Source: Macropodus opercularis
Lineage: Eukaryota; Chordata; Actinopteri; Anabantiformes; Osphronemidae
DNA: 64,000 nucleotides
Assembly (NCBI GenBank): GCA_030770545.1
Contig: CM061096.1
Coordinates: forward strand, 13,125,501 to 13,189,500
Reading direction: 5' to 3'
In this document: positions 52,080 through 64,000 of the stretch, piece by piece
Layout of the letters: every line of letters begins with the position of its first letter
How positions within the stretch are numbered: the first letter of the stretch is position 1
The notes under the pieces: model-generated
What the model was told of the DNA's origin: nothing
Database searches by the model: none
What the model saw: the letters and a program-made list of their open reading frames with translations, nothing else
Made by a program: the position numbers and the translations under genes

Positions 52080-53577
52080 CATGAAGCGTCTTTATTTATT
52101 GTTAAATTTTATTTTAAATTCACCAACCACAAGGAGAAATAGTTTACGGGGACAAACAGCAGAGTTTCCTCTCATCTATGTTTCATTGTCCTCTACACAC
52201 AGTGAAGGACTCGCAGATACATTTAGCAAATGTAAAGGCGACGTCCAAACAGAAAGTTGGATGTTAATCACGTTTTTTAAGCAAATAAAGTCTCATTGGC
52301 CGTGTCCACTAACGGCGCTTTCATTCATCTTTAGATTTTCTTTGAGTTAAGACTAATCAAGCCGCACTATTGTTAATTTAATAACTGGTTAGGCTCAGGT
52401 TGATTGGGCTGCTTCTGGGCTCAGGTTAACTCTTACAGCACGCGTGTGTACGTTTTCAAATGCACAGCGAGAGAGGAAGCGAGGTGGTGTTTGTTCGGTG
52501 GCCATTTAAAATGAAACACCCGGGGGCTCATGGAAGTTTGAATGCAGCTGTGCTTTGGACCCTGCTGCTCTGACAGATTTTGAATTGTTGCATGTACCGT
52601 AAATTATTCACGCCTCAGGGAGATTAATACTGTGAGCAGCCTTTGTGGAAAGCACTTGTGCACATCCATGTAATGTTTTTTAGACTGAGTCCCTGTGACC
52701 TTGATATAAAATAAAAACCATCTTTAGATAACAGCACTTTGCAGGGAATGATTGTGTCGACCCACCGCTCACTAGATTTTTTCAGCTTTGCCACGTTTTG
52801 ATTGACTTCGTCTCACATGTGACGACTTCCTACAGGAAGGTCAGACATTGTTAACCTCTTTACTGACAGAGATAATTAGAGCTTTTAGTCACTGATATAA
52901 TCGATTTATGTAAAGTATGTGCGAGGGTGAAAGAAAGCAAGAGAGAGCGAACAGATTCAAAGATCTGAAACTGGTCGTCAGCAGAACCAATTTAGTGGCA
53001 CAGATTCTCATGACTGTCCTGCAGTTTCTTAGGCTTGTAGTCCTAATGGACAGTGCTATGGACAGACTGGTGAGCTGTGCTGCTTTGTATTTTGCCGCGC
53101 TTAAATGCAGCATACGATCGAAGACGTGACAGAGCCTGTGTATTCTCTGCTGCTGCTGTGGGAACTGGCCTGGAAAAGTGTCTGTTTGCGCGCTTATTAT
53201 GTTTACAGTGCCCGAGGCAGCAGCACTCAGCTGTGGATGACTTCACTTACATGCATACATCAAGCACATATTTGAATGATCACTCATGCTGTGTTCAAAA
53301 TCGCCACATTGAACATATGTACAGAATAATCACTAATAACAAATAGTACAGTACGTGTTTATGCAGGATTATGTACTCGGTCGGTTAAGGAGAAAAGCTG
53401 GACACAGGTCTCTGATGCTTCTGATGGTCTAAACTCTCCTGTGACCATCAATCAATAAAATGAAGCTTTAGGAAGTCGCTATTAAGAGAGACCCCCAGAA
53501 GTAGGATGTTCCCAGCAGGGTGGGGGTAAGTTGGTGAGGGGCGTCTGCAGGTTCACCTTCTGGAAACAAGACAGTCA

Positions 53578-53913
53578 CTGAACTATGACACAAGCCCGTG
53601 GATGCCTGTAATTGCAGCTTTGCCTCTTGCTGGCAGGCTCGTCTGGACACTCCATAAAAGCATCCTGCTCCACCACCTGAGCCCCAGCACCCTGAAGTCT
53701 TAGCATCTAGCGTTGTTCTTGGTTTGAAACTTCACCAGTAACCGCAAAATCCAGCCAGACATTCAGAGCAGTTTCTAGGAAAATGCGGACGCGGGATACA
53801 AACTCCCTCAGGTACGCGGAGCAGCTGTCTTTCTCGGCCAACACATTGATCTCTTTGACAAAGTCTACAAAGGGGATCTTATCATGAGGATGCTTATTGT
53901 ACTGTACATCACT
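53578..53913 (-). pseudogene. Coding-like fragment, interrupted; parent gene uncertain
   Basis: On the minus strand one frame stays open for 112 codons with a single internal TAG at 53709-53707. The first 65 codons look like real protein: they include HPHDKIPFVDFVKEI and then CSAYLREFVSRVRIFLETAL, rich in charged and hydrophobic residues in an amphipathic-helix pattern. Low-complexity or Cys/Ser/His-rich chance frames elsewhere in the window look different. A possible acceptor (gtacag, near 53902) and donor (GTGAAG at 53735) would bound an exon of about 166 bases. The FIQEIEHALG and LREFLTVYIKNIFL segments of exocyst subunit Sec8/EXOC4 show weak similarity in the same order, with about one third identity over some 37 residues from memory. 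That is not enough to name it. It could be a decayed retrocopy, a diverged exon of an unannotated gene, or chance. Confidence 0.35.
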
Positions 53914-56900
53914 CTAGTCAAATAGATTTGTGCATTAAAACATTGTTAACCACTCAACCAGGCACGAGAAGTACACGCTGCATCATCACATCTTGTTCTC
54001 GCACCCATATGGGATAATGCATTTCTCAATCCATTAATCGCCAAATGTCACGTTAAAGTGGCTGATGGTCAGGTTACGCTTCTGCCGTTTCATTCCTCTA
54101 AGTGTTTGCTTGAGGTTTGAAAGTGCTCCTCCAGCGCTGCAGTCTCACTGCTGCCTTATTTTGTTAATCAAGAGTGCATGTCCATCCTCTGCCTCTAACC
54201 AGGACGAGAACGATATAATCCGATTCATTTAAAAGCCCATTTGCGTGTACGCGTTTCCCTACAATCCAATGTACGTACTATGAAGCTACTGTACATAGTC
54301 GAGCTTCTCCCTCCATTAATATGAAAATATATTTCCAGAATAAAAACCAGAAATCGCAAAGACTGATTGAAAAAGGAGTACGAGCTTAACGAGCTGAATA
54401 CCAATGGTAGGAACTTCATTCTGGGCTTAGCCGTGATTCTTTTCATATGACATGATAATGTCCATTTATAGTCAGAACAAAGCTCTGGCAGCCAATAAAA
54501 CATTAATATTAACCAATAAAAGATTATTCTGCTTGCACAGAGCAGCTTTTGGAATTCAAAGAAAGAAAATGTCGTTGAATAAATTCTCTGGCCATTTCCA
54601 TATTGCAGCATGTACAGCCATGTTTCCATAATGAAACACACTATTATACACTTTGTTTTCTTAGTGGCTGTATTGGATTTGCACATATTGGTTGCATGTG
54701 AAGTATTTGCTTTTCAAAACGTTCCACTGTGTGAGTAAATCCATGTCTTAATGGCTTGAAATTTGTGCAGAACACGTATTTGCTTCATTGGTCTCTACAG
54801 CTTCTGCATCTGCAAACATTCATGATCAGATGTCAAAGGCATTTGTCAGTCCAGCGTAAATGTTTGGCTCTTTCACATTTTTACAGTATGATTACAAAAT
54901 TACTCGGTTTATGAGATAACTCAACACAAACTTTTAACACTGAAATATGCCCCAGAACTTGTTTAGAGCCAACAAAATAACAAAAAAAAACTGCCCAGTG
55001 TTGAACCAGAAGAGACAGTTTCAACTCGCTTTGGAAGTGTTGAATATTTCATAGCCAACACAATTTTCTGCCAAAAAGAAGCACTAATGAGGAACAACTG
55101 AAATCAAAGCCTTTCAGCAGACGACTGAGACGACACGCAATGAAAAGCTTTCTACATAAAACCCCAAAGTGACTTGAACAGCAGCTGTAACCAAAGAACA
55201 AAAACAAGTTGGCTGCCTGAAAACCCAGTATATTTAAATCTATCTTCATACAGTTGCAGTGTATTTTGTTGTTTCTTAGTTAGACTTATTAACACTATAC
55301 ACATTTTCATACTGTGCAAACTAAAGGGTGTTTTAAAACCAACAAAACCTTTGAACTGTGTTTATTAAACTTCCAACTTTGACATTTTGGCTGATGTCTG
55401 AAATTAGGTCTGAATTAGCTTTTGATTAATTTACAAAATAAATAATCAGTAAAAAGTAAAAAACATGGGTCCTGTAGAAATGGAAAACAAGGCTTATACA
55501 AAGACAACACGTGTCACTACCATTTTTCGATAAAGTTTCTAAAAATGTTCTGAGAGGACGATGGAAAGAGGATGTTTTGCTCTTTGCTTTCAATGTGATC
55601 GAATCGAGTGTGATTTATACAAAGCTCGTGAATTGATTGTTGTTCCTGCAAATGTTAAAGGTTAATCTGACAAGCACTGAATAGAATTATTCCACACAGC
55701 ATGTGTGGCCTCGAGGTCCAAAATGTTAAAGGGCAATTTAGTGAAGATTGCACCGCGAGAAGAAGACAAAATAAATGTGCGGTGACTGAAAGTGGGGGAC
55801 GCAGCGAAAGACAGAGAGGGGCTGTGAGACGCATCTGTCCTCTGCAGTGTAAATGTCAGGTATCAGGGATGGGGCTCCTGTTATGGAGGCCATTACTGAT
55901 TCACTTTCACTTCTTGGCAGCTGTCCTCCGCAGAGGCATTTTAAAGTAAATGCCTGTGTGCTGCCCACCTCTAGACACACGCCGCGTGGCTTATTTACTC
56001 CGATCTCCAATATTCTTTCCCAGACAGGTATTGTATAAATAATGAGACTGTGTTGTGTGAGATGAAGGTATTATGTGGATGTGTGAGCTTCAGGGAGAAA
56101 TGAAAATATTGAATGCCAGATATTTGATTGAGCGATGGCCTGAGGGATTTTTTTATACTTTTTTTTTTATTCTTTTCATTGTTATGTATAAGAAGAATAA
56201 ACACACAAATGCACGTTGGAATAGTCACAGTAAGTCACTTGGTTACATATGAAAGGGGTATATACATATAAACACAGTATAAATAATGCTGATATTTAAA
56301 TATCTTAACACAGACTTGCCCTCTATAAGGTTGTGAAACAGTTTTCTATGATTCTTTTTCCGAAAAACAAATTAGTTTAAATGGAGCATGTGTGAATTAA
56401 TTGTCTAATGAAAATCGAGCATTTCCCCCCTTCTTTTTTTTTTTTTTACAAAAAGAACGTGTAATAAAACCGGAATTAGACACTGAATCACCCTGTGTTA
56501 AGGTTTAACAAGGCTCTTTTGAACTGTTCTTCTTTAGACATGATGAGTGTCCGTAATATTGCAAATTGAAGTTTTAAAAAGTGTCTGTGTCTAATAAGAA
56601 GGTCACTCGATCTCCCGATGGAGGAATGAGTGTGTGTGGTGTGTACATTAAAATGAAAGTGCGTCCTTTTGAAACGGCGGCGCTTCCTAAATAGAACAAA
56701 TTTGCAGTGACACTGACTTTGAATGAAATGTGCACCTGACAGGCAACACGATGTGGATGTGCTGTCTTTAAAGATAAGTCAGCAGCAAAATAGAGAAAGG
56801 TTTGATTTTCGAAGTAAAGCCAGTATTAAGAGGCATTAGAGACGGTGCTGTTTTGATGTGCCCTGCGCCTTAGTGCCACAGGGAAAGTCAAAAGTACCAC

Positions 56901-59900
56901 TAAGTATCCTAGAGGTTGAATATTTGATTAAAAAGCCAAGAAATATTTCTGTACATTAGTGGAAACATTTCGTTTTGCTTCCTCTGTTTAATCTTCAGTG
57001 GATTTTTCAGTTTATTTGCAGAGAAATTGTCAGAATTATAATTTCTGTTCCTCCTGCAAGAGTTTGAGACTTCAGGTCAGAAAAGGCTCATGGAAAAGTC
57101 TGCGACCGCTAAATACTGTGAGTGTGCGAGTGTTGGCCGAGTCTCTGAAATGTCAGATGGCCTCAGAGGACATGCAGTAGGTTAAGTGGCCACCTAAGAG
57201 TTTAACCGCAGGAGGACAGTGCGCTTTGGAGGCTGAACTCCCGAGGTTACAGCATCTGACGGTGACCTCTTGTTGTCCTCCCGCACATAAGCCGAGAAAC
57301 GTTTAACCTTCACGTGCATGTAAAGTGAGAATAAGCACGTTGCCTGAAACGATGTTGAAGCACACGTGCCGTAGCTACAAACACCCTGCAAACGAAATAA
57401 GACTTCATATTAGATCGAGAGAGTGAAATTGTTTGATTGCTACATAAATGTGCGTACAGAAAGTTTAGAATAATCATCTTAAAAATACCTCTTTTATCCG
57501 ACTGTATAAATTGGACCAGCACCCCTCAAACTGTTTGCGATTTCACCCACATGTTGTGCAACTGTGTCCTTCATGACGCTCTCTAGCAGTTCAATAACAG
57601 GCTACATGCTTATTCTCACCCTCCTTCATGCTCGTTCATGTCTCAGTCTTGAAAGAATAGTCAAGTATGTCACGATATTATCCTGAAAAACTTGATGGAT
57701 GCTGGTTTCCGTTGCTGATTATAGTCCAGACATGGCTCTTAACATCGCTGTTATTAGCCTCCTTATTACTGCTCACTCTGCAACTGAATACATTTATGTC
57801 AAGATACAAGCAGGGAGTATTTCCCAGCTTAATACAATCAATGGTAAAAATAGAAAATAGAAAGTTGATTATTTTCATCATTTGATCAATCAAAGAAAAA
57901 ACACCTTGTATATTCAGACATATCTCTTTTCTATCTCTTAAAATAGAAATATCAGGAAGGGATACTTTCTTGTTTTCACACAATTATTAATTAGTATGCG
58001 AATGAAAATGTAATTTGCTAGCTTCCATACATCCTTAACCAAGCGTCCATTCATACCAGGGACTTTTATAAGCTACAGTAGCTGTTTACCATCCAGTTCA
58101 ACAAAGATATAATCTAAGCATTTCATATTCTGAATTCCTGTCCAACCGCAAATCCACTCATTACAAGAGTCACTAAACATTTCAACTTTTGAGGAGAACG
58201 TCTGACATCCCATCCCATCTCCACGCTTATTTTCAGAGCAGAAGCAGCCACAGCAGAGACTGTCTGTAAACTGCAATATGATTCAGAAATTGCAGCAGAT
58301 TACACTATCCCACTACAGCCGCACTTGAGACTCCGAGTCGACGAGGCACTTGAAGTTACGCGGAAAGGAAGAGACACAGACAGAGCAGACTGTCTGTGTC
58401 TGGCTCACGCTGAAGGTTCTCATGTCTTCATCGTCCCCTGGGACGCGTGTTGCCCTTCTCTGCCATTTGTTACAGAACAACTATGGGACTTTTTGACCTC
58501 TGCAATAAACAGCACGGCTAACTCTTCAAACACGTCCTTATTTTTGTGCCTTTGTTCCTCTAAGTCCATACTGTACCTCTATTTCCTGCCCCTTCTGTCC
58601 TGTTTGGCATAACGCTCAATAGGTACAGAGAATTAAAACTGATATAAAAGTCACTGTCAGTTTTGTTCATAATAAACCATTAGACACATGCAACATTCAA
58701 GCAAACCAAGTGGTCTGAACGTCAGCAGCACGTTGGTGACACATATGGACGCGTCCTTACAGCGTCCTTGCAAACCCGCTGCTTGCTGGTTAGGGCACAT
58801 CCCACCCTGCTGCATTTACACGTTGCTTCAGAATACAGTGAAGGTTCTGGAACATTCAGATAAGGATTCTAATTTTGCGAGCCAGTGCACTTTGTGTCGA
58901 CCACTAATGGCTAATGGAGTAAATAATTATAAAGCTACCCTGTGATAAATCTGATTAGTTTCTCTCTCTGCCGTCTCTCACTGCGCCGAGGTGGAGTCTG
59001 AGGCAGTGTAGGTCTGCTTTGCTATATTTATTTAGACTCCAGCTTAATGCTAATCCATTCTATTTTGGAAAATAAATCAGACCATTGCCAAAAGGAGCGA
59101 AACGCAGGCCTGTGTCTGCAATATAGGCTACACTATAGATCATTTTCACAATGCACAGAACCTGGAAAACACTTCTGTAAGGAAGGAAGGAGAATACACA
59201 ATCATCTGCTCTCTTCAGTGTCTATCCAGTCACACTTAAAGGTGAAGGCGCAGAGGAGAAATATGAAGTGACATTCAGCTTCTCTTCTATTCTGCTCTTG
59301 CCGTGTGAAAGCACTAATCAATCAACAACACAGAAACTACATGCAGATTCTGCACTGAGCATTTTGACAGAGCTCAGTGATCCTGGTGTCATCCTGAAAC
59401 TTCCTTCTCACAGAGCCCTTGTCGGAGTTTGCAGCATCACATCACAATTTGTCATCGCCATTTACAGCCACATCAACCATCATATAAACCTTTTCCTCTA
59501 CGCTGGCAACCAGGGCCACAGGGGGCTGAGTTCAGCACTGAAATGATGAGGGAGTACAGGTATTGAACTGCTTCTGGGGGGGCGCAGAAAGAGATGTGAG
59601 TCATCAGCCTCGGCTCAGTGGCCAAGCTGCCCACAGTCAGCCCGGAATCACTTTCCTTCCATCAGCAGGATGTGGAGAACCCTGAGAGGTCTGCAAAGTG
59701 AAGTGTGTGTGGGGGGGTGCAGTGCTGTTTAACAGGGCACAGCATGGGGTGAAATGTCCTGTTTTTTCTGGAGGTATTCCTATACGGGGCTCTCTGGATG
59801 GCTTTGAATCAGAACCAGGCTGGCTTAGTGTCGCTCCACCTAAAACTTCGCTGTTGTCAGTAATGGATCAGCAATTTCACTGCTCACAATTATACAATTA

Positions 59901-62900
59901 CCATAATGCGCCGTCGCCTTAGCGCAGTCCTTAGATGTTTGAAGTCATTAAGCTTTGTGCCTTTAATCTTCTTTGGATTTCAACATATTTTATAAATAAG
60001 TATCAATAGTGATTAAAGTTACAAACCTTTTTAATATTGCTTGTCATTTTAAAGTTCTGCTCCAGGTTTTCCACTGACTGCTTACAGGTTTTAGACACTG
60101 TTGAGCTGCTGTTTGCTTTGCTTTGCTCTGAGTGAACATCTTCTGATGTGATTCAAGACAATGGCGTGTGGGTGTGTTTGGATGACTCAAGTAACCCTCA
60201 CTTCATCTATTTTGGGAAGCGGGTTTGTGGCTCCAAAGGGAAAATTGCAGGTTTAATTAGAAACAGCTTTATTTCTGTTTTGGGATTGGTTTGTATATTG
60301 TAAAGATATGTAAGTCACTGTGCGGACTATGTATTACATTTCTCGAACGTGTTATCTGTGTGTATTTGCAACATCTGGAATGACAACATATGTTTTATCC
60401 CCAGGCCTTAAGCCATATGGGTAGAGACTAATTAGAAAGACCAATAACGTCTAAAAACATTTGAACAGAACCATATATTTATTATTGTATTCATTTTATG
60501 TTTATTCTAAAAGGTGATCACTTCAAAACAAGCGGTTTTGCCTCGGCTCATCCATGTTTGCAGCTCTCCAGTTGAGACCCCACTTAGCAACCGCTTTCTC
60601 ATCAAAGCACCAAACTGCACGGATCGACTCTACTTACACGAGTCAAGAGGACTCTATATTTCAAAGAGAGGACTGTGTTGTAGCTGAAGCAATTACAAAC
60701 AAGCTTTCTTCCCCTGAAGATCTGCCAACAAGTATCGCCTCAGTCAGCAGTTTTCTTCAGGGCTACTGTTCAAGCAATGCAACACTTTAAAGTCTGATTT
60801 ACCTTATTATGCTAATGACTGGGTCTGTCTACCCGCCTGGGGGGAAAGGATAAAAACACTTGCCAAACATTTATCCAGTATAATCAAGGATCTATTGAAA
60901 GGATGGGAGATGTCTTGAAATGGGGGAACAATGGAGTCTTCAAAGGGAAGGCAGGAGACGACAGGTTAATGGAGGCACACTGCAGCCCAGCCTGATTATC
61001 CTCCAGCCCGAACGGAAGCACGGCAGTAAGGAGGGATGTGAGTTCTTTGTGGTGCGTTGCCATCGCTGCTCTCGTTTTTGTTGACAAAACAAGAATCGAG
61101 TTAGACTGAACAGATTAAGAACCACGCCTCCATTTTTGATCGCTTATCCAAAGTCAGATTACAGCCTGCATGGGAGTCTTCTAGTGAAACGTGTCTTTGG
61201 GGGCTCATCCTTCACAGGAAGCTTACGCAGAGCTTGTCACCCCAGGAAAATTAAACCGAGAGCTCTGCCTTTTGATTGAGCTACGTCTTGGTACAATGTC
61301 CACATAACCTTCACAAAGGCTCAAAGAGAAGAGAAAAGTGAAATGAAATGAATTTCGATGTATGGTAGCTGGTGTCTCCACCTGAATATGCTGTGTGCGG
61401 TGCAGGATTCCCAGGACGAGGCTGAAATGCCGCTGAAAATCAAATGACATCTGTATATGAACCATCTCTTCCCTTTTGTCCCGCAGGTCAGTGAGAGAGT
61501 AAGCACTTATTCTGTCACTGTTGGCATTTTCTGATTCCTAATGCGTATGAAAGGACAACGCAGTTTCTTTATACGTGAACAATATATATCACACTCGCAT
61601 GCTTGCAAATAAACATGTGCTTGAGTTCAATCCTTTGGAGTGATTCACAATTCTAAAAAAATCTGTTCAGCTATTCATGACAAGTTCACCTGAAACCCAC
61701 AGAGACGTTTTTGACTGGCACGCTACTAAAATGATGATGAGATCCAAACGTCCACAACAACGTACAGACGGGTGAGATTAAGGGTGTGAAGCTCTACAGT
61801 CAGGCTGGAGTTCAGCTCAGAGCAGTGTCTCTGGGTCATGGGACAACTTGGGCACATTTCTGACACGATTACCAACAAATAAATAACGCATAATGCGTTT
61901 ATTTGTTTTGTTTTCCATGCCTGATGATTCTGGTTTAACCACAGATGAAGGACCTACTGATTACATTCGGTTTATGTGAATACAAAGCAGAATTAGCAGA
62001 ATTTATCCCAAAGTCTTCTCATGCGTTTGCTCTTTACACTCAGATCAAACTTGTATTTTAACCACATAGAGAAATGCAGACAGACTTTATCACTAAACCC
62101 ACTAAATCTTATTGGAATCATTGATCATGTGGGCCACCTTAATTGCTGAGGATAATAAAGAATTGATTGAAGCAGTGAAGAGGGAAAACACATCAACGGC
62201 ATGCCAGTGGTCTCTATGCACGCACGAGTAAAGCTCACAGTCATGAAGAGAACTATGCAAACACGAGCAATAGCTTTTATAAATTAGCTTTATTGTTTTA
62301 GTAAAAAACAAAAACTTAAAAAAGATTTAAATAACTTTTAATAGCTTTTATCGGCACATTCAGCAAAATTCCTAATGATACTGGACACCACATGTCCACT
62401 CATTCCTTAAGGAAGAATTCTGCTTATAGAGCTCGTTACTGTTCTTCAGAAAAGAGCTGAAGTTCTAGTTTCTGCTTTGCTCATTCTTGCTCCAATGTCA
62501 GCGTTTTCCAGCCTGCTTGTCAATTACTCCTTCCTTACGGTTCACGCTGAGGCAATCGTAGCATTGGCCTTTCCTTAAATTTCCAGGTCTGTGCAGACTC
62601 GATCATCACGTTATCGCCATCTCTCTCTCGCTCTGCATATTTGTTCATAATATCCTTCTCACCAAACACATTCCAGACATGCTTTAAAATCAATTTTATG
62701 CTCTAGTTATTACTGTTTTATTACCTATCTAAAAACCCTAAATACAAATACTGAGTGTGTTATATATAGGCCCCAAGGAACAGTAAAGCCCCTCTCCTTT
62801 GTAGGGAAACTTTCACAAAACAATAAAAAAGTAATTACTATAACTGGCACCTCATCATTTAGACTCATATTCTTGTCATTTCGACCGTACTTGTGTGTAT

Positions 62901-64000
62901 GTTTCTGAACCACAGCCATTATAATAGCATTTTAAAAAACTAATTACCAGATGACAAATACCAATGAGCTGAGGACATGATGGGAGCCACATGTTTCCAT
63001 ATTTTACCAAGAGCCCTTGTTTGTGTCCGGGTCCAGCACAGGACGGCACCCTGAGGTGCTCCCACAGAACAATTAGCAGCCCAGACGCGCCGTACTGCGC
63101 CCTGTGGAGGCCGCATGAATATTTGATGGCGTGGAGCAGTGAGGCTGCGTAGTGTGGAGCTCTGAGGGTCACTTCAAGTAGAGCGCTGGTCATTAGAGAT
63201 GAAGAGGTAGAGAGTAATGAATGCAACCTTCTGACAGAACGAACCTGAGCTCAGACAACAGATAACACGCCTGATAACAGTTATACCTACACATGCACAA
63301 CGTCAAACATACACTGACACTCGGGAAATCAACAGGTGACTGTTGCTTGTTCAGCCATGTCAAACGTTGCTCCCACATACCTGTGCTTGTGCCGTATATA
63401 TGCACACCGAGAGCAAACCAAAGTAGAAAACCAACATAAATTCACATTTTGTACAAACAGTGGTTTCAAAGACTGTTGCACAAACCGCTACCCCCCAGGC
63501 TCACCGATGCCGAAGACCCACACAGACAGAACATACGAGACCCACACACATGCGCACACTGCCTCTGGCGCTGCATGACTCATTTCTCAACTTCTGCCCA
63601 CTTTCAGCTTCCTGCTGTGTGACTCTGGGCCAGTGTCTCAGTATGTGTCAGTGTGTGAAGTAACAAAGGCAGAGAAATTCAGCTTCCTGTCAGCTTTTAT
63701 CACAAAAGCTCAAAACCGGGTTTGTTTGACAGAAGGCTCCACATCCCTCTCCCTTGGCTGCTTATTAGCTTTAATTAACGTACACAGTACCTGGTGCGGG
63801 TGATATACTGGAATGTATTGTAAGCAAAAGTTAAAAACACAATTCAATCAAGCCGTAGGGGTTGTTCAGCAGGAGCTAAGAAGCCGTCAGATGTCAGTGA
63901 AATGAGAGCTACGGTATATCGAGCACATGGTGCACATAGAACCACGGAAAAATGTGCTTTTACACACCACCAGGCCCTATTAAGTACAAACATACGTGCC
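53914..64000. other. Upstream region without an intact gene, part 4
   Basis: A+T-rich intergenic DNA with T-rich tracts at 56148-56175 and 56434-56447. The open frames, up to 153 codons at 54225-54686, have no motif or family support. A LINE-tail-like phrase ending in AATAAAGAATTGATTGA lies near 62135-62165. I recognise no further gene up to the right edge. Confidence 0.7.
56434..56447. repeat. Poly-T run
   Basis: Fourteen consecutive T on the plus strand after a C-rich hexamer. It could be the reverse-strand poly-A of an old retroposon, but no element body is recognisable to the right of it. Confidence 0.8.

Larger units (their letters stand above)
44001..53577. other. Upstream region without an intact gene, part 3
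   Basis: Intergenic DNA with an enhancer-like homeodomain-word cluster at 45680-45760, a polypyrimidine tract at 46721-46750, a C run beside a CA repeat at 48908-48930, a CAA microsatellite at 51431-51468 and two mobile-element remnants at 51873-52079. I recognise no gene or structural RNA. Confidence 0.7.

Noticed and set aside
54225..54686. Minus-strand open frame of 153 codons
   Set aside because: Phe/Tyr/Ile/Ser-rich composition typical of A+T-rich noncoding DNA, no recognisable motif, no splice or promoter context.
62135..62165. Phrase ending AATAAAGAATTGATTGA considered as a LINE 3' tail
   Set aside because: Too short and diverged from the tails I recall, with no body to either side.
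62876..63226. Minus-strand open frame of 116 codons near the right edge
   Set aside because: No homologous domain recognised and no splice or promoter evidence.

Overview
This window is vertebrate nuclear DNA, almost certainly from a ray-finned fish. It has one split gene with GT-AG introns. The rest is gene-poor DNA with microsatellites, developmental-enhancer-like AT-rich stretches and decayed repeats of types I associate with teleost genomes. There is no operon structure, no bacterial-type promoter, no CRISPR array and no tRNA or rRNA gene that I can recognise.

The one confident gene lies on the minus strand from about 24.0 kb down to base 1 and runs off the left edge. It is fam20c (FAM20C, also called DMP4), the Golgi secretory-pathway kinase that phosphorylates Ser-x-Glu sites on secreted proteins. 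I can place ten coding exons with consistent intron phases: 1,533 coding bases, 511 residues. Only the C-terminal part, about 60 residues by comparison with human FAM20C, should be outside the window. The catalytic and metal-binding residues of the family are all present, as are the signal anchor, the site-1 protease motif and three glycosylation sites. The architecture is uneven. Exons 5 to 10 are packed into the first 1.7 kb, exon 4 is at 3.2 kb, a 16.3 kb intron separates it from exon 3, and exons 1 to 3 lie between 19.6 and 24.0 kb with exon 1 in a CpG-rich patch.

From 24.0 kb to 64 kb, about 40 kb upstream of the fam20c start, I find no intact gene. What I can support there is simple repeats, two adjoining mobile-element remnants at 51.9-52.1 kb, weaker repeat fragments, a near-perfect palindrome with paired GATA and OTX-type motifs at 42.75 kb, and homeodomain-motif clusters that could be conserved noncoding elements. 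There is also one coding-like but interrupted stretch on the minus strand at 53.58-53.91 kb, which I read as a probable pseudogene fragment of uncertain parentage.

I did not find a convincing undescribed system. The observations most worth checking are the coding-like fragment at 53.6-53.9 kb, the perfect 17-bp hairpin inside the large fam20c intron (9.42 kb), the 42.75 kb palindrome, and the possibility that the long intron and upstream desert are a fam20c regulatory landscape.
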